The notes under the pieces were generated by a model that was not told the origin of the DNA, did not search any database, and saw only the letters and a program-made list of their open reading frames with translations. A stretch of DNA of 64,000 nucleotides from Paramecium tetraurelia (Eukaryota; Ciliophora; Oligohymenophorea; Peniculida; Parameciidae): assembly GCF_000165425.1 (NCBI RefSeq), contig NW_001798999.1:1-64000 (forward strand), read 5' to 3'. Both the position numbers and the translations under genes were made by a program. This document shows, one piece after another, positions 35,710 to 46,178 of this stretch. Within the stretch, counting starts at the first letter, position 1, and the number at the start of each line of letters is the position of its first letter.

Positions 35710-36669
35710 TCATTGTGATTCAAATACTCTTAATTTACTTAATTTGCCTTTCGATTTATTATAATCTAGCGATAAGTAAATATTTCCTTTTGCATTCGAT
35801 ATAAATTTTGTGTGCTCTTTTTAACTTTTCATTGCTTTGTATTCTTTATTCTCATCTAAATTCAGAGAATAATAAGTTTTATGAGAGGTTGAAAATATTA
35901 CTGCTCCTGTTAAAAAATATAATTCGAATTAACTATTTAGACTTTTTAAAATAGGATCTAATTGGATTATTTATTATTTTTTTAATGTTTTTAGATTCCA
36001 TACTATTAAACCACTAGTACAAAGTATGAAGACTAAACCTTGATCGTTAAATGTAATATCAAAAATGTTACATTTTGCGTTATATATATGTAAGGGTTAA
36101 AAATGATAGTATTTGTAAACTATTAATTTTTTATGGCATATCGATAGTATAAGTTTTTATTAATCAAAATATTTTATTTTTTCCCCTTAGATTTGATATT
36201 TTCTTAATTTTTTGGCATTTTGTCTTACTTAAAATTAAAATATTCCCATTAAGTCTTCCAGTGATGGTTAATTGCAGCTTGTGTTGATTAAATTTATGGA
36301 GGGATTTAAATTAAATTTTAAAGGGAAATGAAGTGAATTATCAATATTCAAGAGCGATTTATGGTAATAAATAAGCCATTAATTATATTTTTCAGAATAT
36401 CTAAAATTTGTGTAGTAGATTTTGTGATTTTTTCTGTAAACCACCCCTAAATAGTTTTCATAAGGATGAAGCATAAAATCCTCTATATCCCAATAACATA
36501 AAAAATTTCGTTATTCTTATTAAATCTAATAACATTTTCCAACTTTTCGATAATATGTTAAGTAGGTATACTTTAGAATTACGAATTAAGAGCCATCATA
36601 ATTCATGGATATTAGACTAAGTGATAGATCGGTTAATTTAATATCACTGATGTTTTGAAAATTGCGCAT
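35710..36669 (-). CDS. WD40-like beta-propeller protein, 319 aa
   Basis: A single intronless code-6 frame runs from ATG 36669 to TGA 35712-35710. Degenerate WD-type blades are visible: ISMNYDGSQFVILKYTY followed by CYWDIEDFML, and FDITFNDQGLVFILCTSGLI followed by VWNLKTLKK. Other segments (LIVYKYYHFQPLHIYNAKC, FLTGAVIFSTSHKTYYSLNL) have the strand-turn pattern of a propeller without canonical GH/WD ends. The role is probably a scaffold. Divergence prevents naming the family. Confidence 0.7.
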
Positions 36670-36844
36670 TTAAAACAGACGTGATTATAAATAAAATAGA
36701 AATCTTCAAAAAAAATAATTTGTTTTATGGACTTATAAAAGAATTTACTGATTATTTCTACTATCTTCTTTTTAATTTACAAATCAAGCCTAAGCTTCAT
36801 CTAAATTAACAAAAGATTTGTATAATAATTATGTTTATTTTATA

Positions 36845-38927
36845 TCAATCAAATCTGATACGTCTTAAATTTGCAGCCAAAACAGAGTCATCAGCTTGAA
36901 TAATTTCAAACTTCTTTTGAATAAAAGAAAATTAGATTTCCTCTAAACAATCCTAACTTTATGAGAATTTAACTGTTTTTCCTTTATAAACTTCCTCATC
37001 AAATCCTTAGACGACAACACCAGGAGGAATCTTGATAGATTTAACTTGGCTGATCTTTTCCTATAATGATATCATAATAGAGTATTACTCTTGCAAGTGA
37101 TGGAGTATCTCTACAGACCTCAAATTTAGTTCCCTTGAATCCACATTCAGTATACAATTCAACGCAATCTTCTTTTAATTCATAAAGTAGTTGGAATTCT
37201 CTGAAACCCCATGATTCATCATCAGCAGCTTAATCTAGTGTAGAACTCAAGACTATATTGGCAGTAGGGTTAGAGTGTTCAATAATGACATCAACATTGA
37301 AGAAGTAAGTCATCCAAGTGCTTTGAGGAGCTCCACAGATTTTGGCTTATCCTGGAGTACTGAATCCGAATGATCTTTCAAAGACAACTTTGCCATCAAC
37401 AAAGACTTAGAACTTTTCATCATCCCATGAGTCGATCTTCCAGAATTAGAATTGAACTCTGAGTCTAGAATGTTTTGGAAGATTGAAATTTCTTTCAGCC
37501 TTAGCTTTGGATCCAAATCTTTGATAACCACCAAACAATTTCTTTTATCCGCAAGTTGAAAATGGATTTTAATTTTGGAATACACTTGATGGAACCCAAT
37601 CATACAATCCTTAGAAATCTTATTCATCATTAAAGAAGAATCTGTTCAATGTCATCCATTTAACTAATCAATTTATATATCTATTTAATTACTTCCTTCT
37701 TTGCATTCACCATTGACAAGATCAAAACCTTATCCACATGAAGTACAATCAGATTTAGCTGGTCCAGTGCAACCTGTGCATCCTTTGAAACATTGAGCAG
37801 CGAATAATTGGAAATCTCTAACTCCCCATGATTCATTCTCAGGTGGTTCATCCAATGTGGATTTCATTAAGACTTTGACTTCAGGGAATTTGTGAGGGAC
37901 ATTAATTTCGATATTAACTATCTTTTCAGCCCATCCTTCTCCTTATTTGGCACCTGTATCAACACCACAGAGATCTACTCCTTCATTATAGGCAAAGGCT
38001 TATCTGAATTTCTCCTAATCATCAATTTCCATTAAGAACAACTCATTATCCCAAGAATCAATCTTCCACATTTATACCTTGACCTTAACTTAAAAGTGGG
38101 GTGGTAAATTAGTGAATCTTTTCCATAAATTGGCTTTTCTTCCTAATTTTCCATAACCACCAAAGAGTTGTACTCCTGCACATTCATTTGATTCAGCCTT
38201 TCCTTCTCCATCCAATGTCCATCCTTCTAATGAAATTTACTTATTCCAATTAGTAGCTACATTTGTCCAAAAGAAACAATTGTCTGGCTTATTATCTCCA
38301 CATACTGCACATTCTGAATGACATCTTTAGAATGATATTTTGAAATCTCTGAATGCCCATGATTCCTATTATGATTAATATGATTATCCTTACATTCAAA
38401 GCATCTTCGTCCAAATTGGATGTCAATACTATGCTCACTGTTGGTGAATTGTGAGGAACTTCAAATTCTATGTTATAAAAGGCTTCTTTCCAATCATTTG
38501 CAGCTCCACATAAATTAGCTCCTTCAGAATAGTGCCATTTTGCTTGCCAAATGAAACCATCAACCAAAACAAACATTATTTCGTTATCCCAACTATCAAT
38601 TCTATTATTTTAGTTATTTAATCAATATTACTTCCATAACTGAACATTGATCTTTAATTTATAATGTGGTGGAAGTGCTAATTATTTTAAAGCTGTTGCT
38701 CCTTTTACCAAAAGCTCCATATCCACCAACCAAACTAATTTTGTCGCACTTACTAAAAGTGTTTCCTTTAAATGCTTTCTTTACAACCCAACCTAATTAT
38801 TAATTTCCACATCATTACCATCCAAGTCATTTATTTCAGCTGATGTAAATGCTGTATAATGGGTTACCCAAGGATCCTATGCTAATAAGATCTACACACT
38901 CAACAATACAAGTATGATTGTCTTCAT
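36845..38927 (-). CDS. Secreted repeat protein with C-terminal beta/gamma-crystallin-like domain (one apparent frameshift)
   Basis: A signal peptide (MKTIILVLLSVQILLAQ) precedes three copies of a ~170-residue module. Each copy has a GGYGxFG turn, a LPPHYKLK strand, WKIDSWDNE, a LCG or ICG turn and ESWGxRDF. The first two copies are followed by cysteine pairs (RCHSECAVCG, CFKGCTGCTG). The C-terminal ~90 residues read LYTECGFKGTKFEVC and VYKGKTVKF, the pattern of a beta/gamma-crystallin double Greek key. Five introns of 26-30 nt fit. The remaining one-base excess is explained by an extra A near 38708, between GAFGK and GATALK, which may be an assembly error. In Tetrahymena, crystallin-domain proteins such as Grt1p belong to regulated secretory granules, so a trichocyst-related role is plausible but inferred. 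Confidence 0.8.
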
Positions 38928-39139
38928 AAAATATTAATATTAATGCTAACCATAATTCTCTTAAAAACGAATACTTTAAAATTTATAATATCCAATATAT
39001 ATATTTTTAAATGGTCTATTGCATCATCCTTTTATTCATCCCCACTATCGAAAAACCACTCTCTTCTGCAATCAAATTTCTATAAGAATTCAAATAAATG
39101 TGAATTATATTTATATAATCTCATTCTTGCTTCTTTTTC

Positions 39140-40300
39140 TCAAGTGAACATGTAAAAGTTATTGCTATCCACATTCAACTCGTGAAAAATCTATCCAACT
39201 AACTATCTCATCTTAGGAGGACCACAGACCAAGACCAAAGTATGCTTATCGATGGTTCCAAAAGCCCTTTCAATCATAGACCTTGAAACAAATCCAGAAA
39301 ATTGAACCCATGAAGCAAGAGGCTAAGCATAATATTAATATAAAATGGTACCTTGTCCAAAGTGAGGTGCAATTTTATTTTTTTTGAAGCTTCAAAAGCC
39401 TTCAATTCGTTGTATAATAATATATCTTACTAAGTGATAGAATATTAAATATTACTTAAGTTTTATTTGCATAAAGCAATTGCAATTGTGTTTTATCACT
39501 ACTATTATTTGCCACAGCTTGAATAATTTAGTACATGGGGGCTATTCCTGATCCACCAGCAATCATCATTATTCTTTTGTATTTTGCGGTTATTCTCTGT
39601 GGTTTTTAAATTCTAAAAGTGTTTCCACTGCCGAAATAGAAAAAGGAACCTAAAGGACTTTTGATTAAAGCAGAATCTCCTGGCTTAAAAATTAATTATT
39701 TTTTACAATCATTTTTTCAATCCAATAATTGAAACTACTTCGATTTTGTTCATCTTTTTTAATTTTACTTTCATTTTGGTCATCTTTCTCAATTTTACTT
39801 CCATTTTGGTTATCTTTTTCAAATTCACTTCCATTTTGATCATCTTTCTCAATTTTACTTCCTTTTTAGTTATCTTTTTCAAATTCACTAACTTTTTGGT
39901 TATCTTTCTCCAATTCCCTTCCTTTTTGGTTATCTTTCTCCAATTCACTCTAGATCTTAACTAATAATTCGAATTTGCCTTTCTGATCAATTGGGTTGAT
40001 TGGAAAGTACATATTATTCAATTCATATTTATTTGGATGGCTAAGTATTTAAAATTTTTACTGTAAGCTAATATACTATCCTACTTTGATTCCTAAATCA
40101 TTAATTTTTGACGGAAGAGCAAATTTAAGTTTATAGGTATCATGATTTAATTTAGTTTTCTCTATCAATTAACATGTTTGCTCTTCTATTTTCTAACTCT
40201 GTTCCTGAGCACTAAAATTATTGGATTAGTTATAGTTTGCCCAAAGTATTAAAACCAAAATTAGTAGAAGCAGGGAAACTAAAATAACAAAAAAAATCAT
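39140..40300 (-). CDS. Membrane-anchored NADH-cytochrome b5 reductase with internal tandem repeat
   Basis: 353 aa after four introns (21, 23, 26 and 29 nt). An N-terminal anchor (MIFFVILVSLLLLILVLILW) precedes the FAD barrel (HDTYKLKFALPSK, VGQYISLHHPN, KGKFELLVKI). The NAD domain carries GDSALIKSPLGSFFYFG, then MIAGGSGIAPMYQIIQAV, LQLLYANKTQQDILLYNEL and the closing VLVCGPPKMRQLV, TGA 39142-39140. The enzyme passes electrons from NADH through FAD to cytochrome b5 for lipid desaturation and related work. Two oddities: the usual RxYTP flavin motif reads NMYFPI, and a seven-copy 10-residue repeat is inserted between the FAD and NAD domains. The start is 19 bp downstream of the preceding gene's stop. 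Confidence 0.9.
39738..39949 (-). repeat. 30-bp tandem repeat (7 copies) inside the reductase gene
   Basis: Seven imperfect copies encode a 10-residue unit of consensus ELEKDNQKGS (variants KIEKDDQNGS and EFEKDNQNGS) with no frame disturbance. The unit is highly charged and likely helical or extended. It sits at the linker between the flavin and nucleotide domains. Copies differ mainly by N/D, K/N and L/F/I exchanges, which suggests minisatellite-like expansion followed by divergence. Confidence 0.9.
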
Positions 40301-40319
40301 ATTAATATTATTTAAGATA

Positions 40320-42369
40320 TCAAATGTAGGATTTAATTTTGGCTTATAGTTAAGGCACACTGTATGGAGATACCTTAGAACCTGATTGTTAAGTTGCACC
40401 AGCTTAATTATATTGGGAATATGATTATTGTTGGTAGTTTTGATGTGTTTGTCTTTATTTGTTTTCATTTTCTTATCTCCTATGTAGATCTTGATATTTA
40501 TTTTCAATTTCGGCCATCTCATGTCGATGTCGTATAATCAACTCATTGATTTCCTTCTCCTTGTGAAATACTTTCTCTTCCAAAAACGATCTTTCCCTAT
40601 CAAACATAGATTTCACTTCTTAAACATATAACTCAGTTTATTAGATTTATTTTAGTAACTACTTATTTTCTGCCGTTAATCTACATAAATGTAATTAATA
40701 TATACCTGTTATTCTCCTCTTATAATTACCTAACCTGGTTGTCCAACTTCGATAATTGTTCCATGGATACTTTGGCATTGGGATCTTCTGCTTACAATTT
40801 CATTATTTTTAAATCTGACAATATACCATTGGGATCTTTTCTTACTTTCCATTTCAATTTATCATTTTCACATTGTAATTATTCATTTTCTACTTCCCTG
40901 AGTTTCAATCTCTTCCTCAACTCCTCAGATTCAGAACATAACACCTTCATTTATTCATATTGCAATTTAAATTGATCTCTTTCAGCCTTAGCATCTTAAG
41001 TAAGTTGTTGCATCTTCGCCAATTCTTCATCATATACACTCTTCTGATTGGTTAGTTTCTAAATCTTTTCTTTTAATGTACTCAAATGCTCCTATTGATC
41101 CTTTTTTCTAAACTCTAGATCATTCTCTATGGTAATTTTCTGATTCTCTAAACTATTGTAGGCTGCCAATAAACTCTTATGTTTTTCATTGACTTCCTTA
41201 TACAGAGTATTTATTTAGTTGAGATCAACACTCAATTGATGATTCAATTTCTGTAATCTTTCGATTGTGCCATCCTTCTCTAAAATAGCCAACTTGTCTT
41301 GAGCTGCAGCTTGAGTTTGTTAAAGATTGATTTTCTGCAATCTTCCGACTTCAGCTTCAAACTGTTTTAGATTCTACTCAAATGTATCTTTAGCTTTGTT
41401 GAGATAATTATTTCTGTTGTCTAATTCTGCACATTGGAATTTAGATTCCTAAAGTTAATCCTTTACAATCAACAACTCAGATCTAGAGGCTTATTTTAAA
41501 TCGTATAATTATTTGTCCAATTGTTCAATCTACATTTTTGACTGACTCAACTATTTATTCAAGTTTCTTATTTCTTGTGAAAGCATATCATTAATACTAG
41601 TTAGCTTAGTGTTTTCAGTTATTAATTTGGTTTTTTCAATATTCTATTCATTCAATTGCATTTATAACTATTAAGCGGATTCTTGATTTCTCACTATTAT
41701 TTCTTCATATTTATTAGCTATTTCCCTCTCCTTTGAGTGTTTTCTACAAGTGTGGCCTTTCTCCCTTCTGGCATCATCATACCCACTTGAGGATTCACTC
41801 TCAGATATCACTTATTTTTAGTATTAGTTTGCTCTTTCTTTCTCTTGAATTGGCTATTGAGGTACTATTGTTTATTGTTTTTGAGACTAATCTGGTTAAT
41901 TGCTTTTCTTTGAATCCTAATTTTCCTTTTATTATGGCTTCTTTTCTGGAATGGCAGTTGTTGGCTTCTCCTGCTTAGGATTTGTCTTTTAAATTGGCTT
42001 CTCTGGTTTGCCTTCCTTTTTTGTCGCTCTACTCTAACGTTCAGGCACAATAGCTTTAATTTCATTTTATTTGATTTATGGTTATAGGATGGGCTTTTCT
42101 TCCTTTTTATTTTCAACTGATTTTGATCGATCTATTTCTGCTGAAGATTTAATGGTATCTGCAAACTAGACATTTTTCTTGGATGAACCTCTTTGTTTTA
42201 GCATCTCATCATCTAATGGCTTTTTGAGGGCAGATTCAAATTATTTAAAGGTTTCATTGGCATTCTAAACTAATTTAAATGCTTCCTTCTGAGGGTCTTA
42301 AGCACTTTGAACGTCTCTGCTTACTTATTCCAGTAATTCCTTTTTTAGTTTCTCTTGATTCTTTGACAT
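40320..42369 (-). CDS. Long coiled-coil protein, 674 aa
   Basis: From ATG 42369 to TGA 40322-40320 with one 25-nt intron (near 40700). Residues 1-200 are basic and proline/lysine/glutamine-rich (KKNVQFADTIKSSAEIDRS, EKPILQPQIKQNEIKAI). A short HTCRKHSKERE element follows, then about 400 residues of nearly continuous heptad coiled coil (QNIEKTKLITENTKLTSIN, LEKDGTIERLQKLNHQLSV). The tail is glutamine- and serine-rich (YSQYNQAGATQQSGSKVSPY). It is probably a structural protein of cytoskeleton, basal body or cortex. No family could be named. Its stop is 19 bp before the reductase start. Confidence 0.85.
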
Positions 42370-42449
42370 TAGATTAACGAATATGTTTAATAATATATTG
42401 AACTAATATAATTAAAGCAATATTTATAAGTATATTATTTAAAATTTAA

Positions 42450-43364
42450 TCAACCTTCTTATACAAATCTACGAATTTATCGCGATTCTTTGTTAAATAA
42501 GTTGTATTCAATCATCTTATCAAAATCAATGTAGTATTTTGAAGTGTTTCTGATAACATTCAGAGTGCTCGTTTTGGTTGAGTTTTTACAGTATTTTTGA
42601 TATGCCTTTTCAAGAGCATCCGTATTGTCCTTGTCGTAATCATTCCATTCGTATGACTTAGGCTATATTTAGTATTGCCACACGATCTCTTTCAAGGCTC
42701 CTCTACTAATTGGTTTTTTCGGTGCCTCCTAATATTGTTTCTCTATGTTTCTCCTTTGAATGTGGTTGATGGTTAGGGTATTGGTATTTTCGAGTGTGTT
42801 TTCCTTGAGATCTACAATGAATCTATGTTGTTGCCAAGTGAATTCGTAAATGGATATGCCAGTCTAACACGCATTTTGATAGAAATTTTCAATTGCATCA
42901 TTGATTGACAGGTGCAAAGGTCTATATTTTCCATCTATACTTTCGAACCAATGGAATTAGGTGTAAGTTAACTTGGAGGCAGACGGTTGCTGTGAAATCT
43001 AGGCTTTGTGGTGCTGCTTCAGGAGTGTTCTGCCCAAAGGTACATCCAAATAAATCTGTCTGGATTTTCCATTTAGAGTGTTGATCAACCTCAAATTTTT
43101 CAGGTCGATGCAGTGTCCTCCGGTTTCAGCGAAGCGGACATAAATGAGGTCTTTGCCTGCTTCGATGCCTTGGAGAATGGAGAGGCTTAATTCATCCGTT
43201 ACTTGTTAGACAGTTGTGGGGGTAATGTCAATATAAAACTCTTATAGTTAATTGGGGTCGATTGACTTTTGGGCCTGGGCTGATTTCTTATATTCTAAAT
43301 TATAAGGGTAATCATCTTGAGAATATTTAAATTAATATTTAGGATAGGGACCTATTTTTCTCAT
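42450..43364 (-). CDS. Double WWE-domain protein, 304 aa
   Basis: An intronless frame from ATG 43364 to TGA 42452-42450. Two WWE modules are visible. The first is QFHWFESIDGKYRPLHLSIN...YQNACQTGISIYEFTWQQHRF..LKENTLENTNTLTINHIQRR. The second is IVWQYQIQPKSYEWNDYDKD...YCKNSTKTSTLNV..YYIDFDKMIEYN. WWE domains recognise iso-ADP-ribose in poly(ADP-ribose) chains, and are usually joined to PARP catalytic or ubiquitin-ligase domains. Neither is present here. The N-terminal ~120 residues (IDITPTTVQQVTDELSLSIL, YVRFAETGGHCIDLKNLRL) look like a further WWE-like or related beta fold. It may act as a free-standing PAR reader. Start codons of this and the next gene are 47 bp apart, divergent. Confidence 0.8.
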
Positions 43365-43411
43365 TTTCAGAAAAATTGTTAATAAAGTAAAAATTAATAA
43401 ATTTCATTTTT

Positions 43412-44804
43412 ATGATGATGAATTAATTGTCTTTAATATTATTCATCTCCATTTTGGGAGTGAATGGTTATATTTAGACTGAGAGGTGGTTTGAACACTA
43501 ATTGATCGATCATTACGATAGAACTAACACATAGACCTTCAGATAAAGATATTGGACAGTCGAGGAGTACTTCTAGCCGGAAGGAGGGGCAGTATTATTT
43601 TGGATCTGCGGAGAGTACACATGTAATTTACAGTATTTATGACAATCAAAGGTCCAGGAATTCGAAAGGAGAGACTCTTTCCAGTGGAATTAGCGTAGAC
43701 TCATAAGGCATTGATTGTAGTGTTAGAGCATAGATACTACGGTAAGAGTATGCCATTCGATGAAGATGCCTTAAGGTTAGAGAATTTAAAGTAAATTGAA
43801 ATATTAATGAAAGATACCTAGGTATAAGACAAGCATTGGATGATTTGGCTTATTTTTAATTGCATATTGTGTAAGGTAAGTTTTTTGGAGTCAGGGAAAG
43901 TCATCCTTGGATTGCAATTGGAGGTTCATACCCTGGGGCAATGGCTGCCTGGTACAGATATCAATACCCTCATTTGGTAGTGGGTGCATTGGCGTCATCT
44001 GCAGTAGTATAAATACTTACGGATTTTCCTAAATTTGATACCTAAGTTTATTTAAGTGCCTTGAAGTCAGGATAGTAGTGTGCTGATGATTTAAAGGCTT
44101 TGAATTAATATGCAGAAGACAATCTGGATGTAATAAGAGCAAGATTGAATGCACAAAAGTTGAAGGATGACGAGTTCTTATTTTATTTTACAGATGCTAT
44201 CATTTTAAAAATTCAATACGGGGGAAGAACCAAATTATGTAATGATCTGAAGGGGAAGACGATCGAAGAATAGATGGACTATTTTATCAGCAGGACTCTA
44301 GTTGAGGAAAATCCAGAATCATATGGATCATATTATTTGAAGGATGACGTCTACGATGAACATAATCTGAGATCATCGAGACAGTGGAAATATCAATGTT
44401 GCACAGAGGTTGGCTGGTGGTAAACTGCCCCTGAGTAGGACTCTTTAAGGTCTGATAGATTAGATTTAGAGTTTTATAGATAATATTGTAAGGATATTTT
44501 CGGAGAGGAATTGAAGTTATGGCCAGATGAGGATCTAGGAAATGCTTATTTCGGAGGATTTGATTTGCAGGTTGATAATATCATCTTTACCAATGGAGAT
44601 GAGGATCCATGGAAATGGGTGAGTATCATAGAGGAAAAAGGCAAGTTCAATGTCTATCACATCAATTGTGCTAATGCTGGACATTGTGTGGAATTGTATA
44701 CGCCTACTGATCAAGATTGCGATCAATTGAAATAGGCTAGGATTGAAATCTCCTAAATATTTGGAAATTGGATCAGAGAACACTATTCAAAATAAGAATT
44801 ATGA
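43412..44804 (+). CDS. S28-family serine carboxypeptidase, secreted
   Basis: 446 aa with two introns (29 nt near 43624, 23 nt near 43791). A signal peptide (MMMNQLSLILFISILGVNG) precedes the family signatures ERWFEHQLIDHYD, FRQRYW, WICGEYTC and VVLEHRYYGKSMP. The nucleophile elbow is IAIGGSYPGAMAAW, the catalytic Asp lies in TNGDEDPWKW and the His in CANAGHCVELY. All three catalytic residues are therefore present. S28 enzymes (prolyl carboxypeptidase, DPP7 type) cleave after proline in lysosome-like or secreted compartments. The second intron choice restores NLKYLGIRQALDDLAYF. Confidence 0.92.
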
Positions 44805-44856
44805 ATATTTATATCAATCTAACAGTATTAAAATTAAATAATTTGTATTTTGTTAT

Positions 44857-46146
44857 ATGAATACCAAAGATTACAGTATTTATGGGAATGTATTTCATAG
44901 TTCATAGAATGCTATACTTAAGCCAACTCAAGAAGGATTATTTGGAACAATGTCTATCCAAAGAATAGGAGCCAGATTACGAGTTGATCCACGTGATTTC
45001 CATCATCGAATCAAATTAGAACTCAAATCTAGACTTGACTCTGGTCAAAGCAACCTCCCTGCAATTGATTCTGCCATTGCTTAAGGTAAATTGTGCTATT
45101 ATCGATCAAGGCAGTGTCAAAATCAAATTGACTAAATTACCATTACATCCCAACAAGCCCAATAATTGAAGGACGTCCTTCCTTAGTTCATCGAAGAAAG
45201 CAATCTCGACATCCAGATACGTAAGAAGATTCCTCAATTGGATCTAAATCAAATCAATTCGTCCACCAGCAATTTGATTCAATCATCTTAGAGATAAAAC
45301 AAACTACAAAAATCCCCATCATAATATCAATTCAACACTGATCGCTTGTAAAATCCACAAAGCACAACAAGAATCAAAAAATAATTATTACCAACTACCT
45401 TGACCCAATAGACTCAGCCTAAATCCCCCAATACCAAAATAGTCAATGTCAAATTGAAAAAATAACACACTGAAGTAGTGGGAAAATCATTAACACACAA
45501 GAAAAGATTACAATTATAATCACATGAAGATTTAAATAGGAAGGTTAGTTCTCACAGTTTCACCAAACACAAAAATACAAGCAGTTCACCAATCAACGAA
45601 ACAACCAGCATCCAAAGACAAGTCAGCCAATATGCCACTGGCTAACACCAATTAAAAACCACTTCTTCAGGGGCCAACATTCAAATCAAAGCCTTATTGG
45701 AATCCTAACAGAGTCAAAAAACACTCAATACCACTATAGGCCCCAATGATCAAAATACCGATATTTCAATCCATCTGAAGAATCTAATCAGCTTTTGCAA
45801 TCAATCCATATTAAAAAAGAATCAGGAGTGTTACAGTTCAAAAAAGGATTTATCAACTCAACAAACCAATTCCAGCATCCTATAACTGAAGGAAAACAAA
45901 GAGAATACTTAGCCAATCAAAAAATCTACTCCTTTATTAAAAGCAACAGAACATACCATGATTAAGTTGACTGAATTGTCAGAGGAAGACAACCCTGAAA
46001 CAGCCAGATTCAATTCAGATGATGATGTCAGAAAGCTGACTAATTTCAATAGTAAAGGATTACAAAAATTACTCTAATCTAAGACGAATCAATTATCAGA
46101 ATAGAGCTCAACATAGTCATTACTTTCATTATTTTAAAGAAAATGA
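44857..46146 (+). CDS. Unknown basic, glutamine/serine/threonine-rich protein, 429 aa
   Basis: A single intronless frame beginning 52 bp after the peptidase stop. The N-terminal 130 residues look structured (MNTKDYSIYGNVFHSSQNAI, RLRVDPRDFHHRIKLELKSR, QLKDVLPQFIEESNLDIQIR). The rest is low-complexity (SSQRQNKLQKSPSQYQFNT, TSIQRQVSQYATGQHQLKTT) with a short helix near residue 300 (IHLKNLISFCNQSILKK). No domain was recognised. The style resembles cytoskeleton-associated disordered proteins. Confidence 0.8.
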
Positions 46147-46178
46147 TTATATTTATCAATTAATATTTCATAATTAAA

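Noticed and set aside
37310-37630. Minus-strand ORF of 106 aa (MMNKISKDCMIG...)
   Set aside because: It is a frame shadow of the third module of the crystallin-type protein, which has conserved motifs in the other frame.
39746-39964. Plus-strand ORF of repeated FTSILVIFF units resembling a membrane protein
   Set aside because: It is the antisense shadow of the 30-bp tandem repeat inside the reductase gene.
44000-44025. 19-nt GTAAGT...GTCAG segment as an intron in the S28 peptidase (near 43878)
   Set aside because: Splicing it would break the frame before the catalytic GGSYPG motif, so it is kept as coding.
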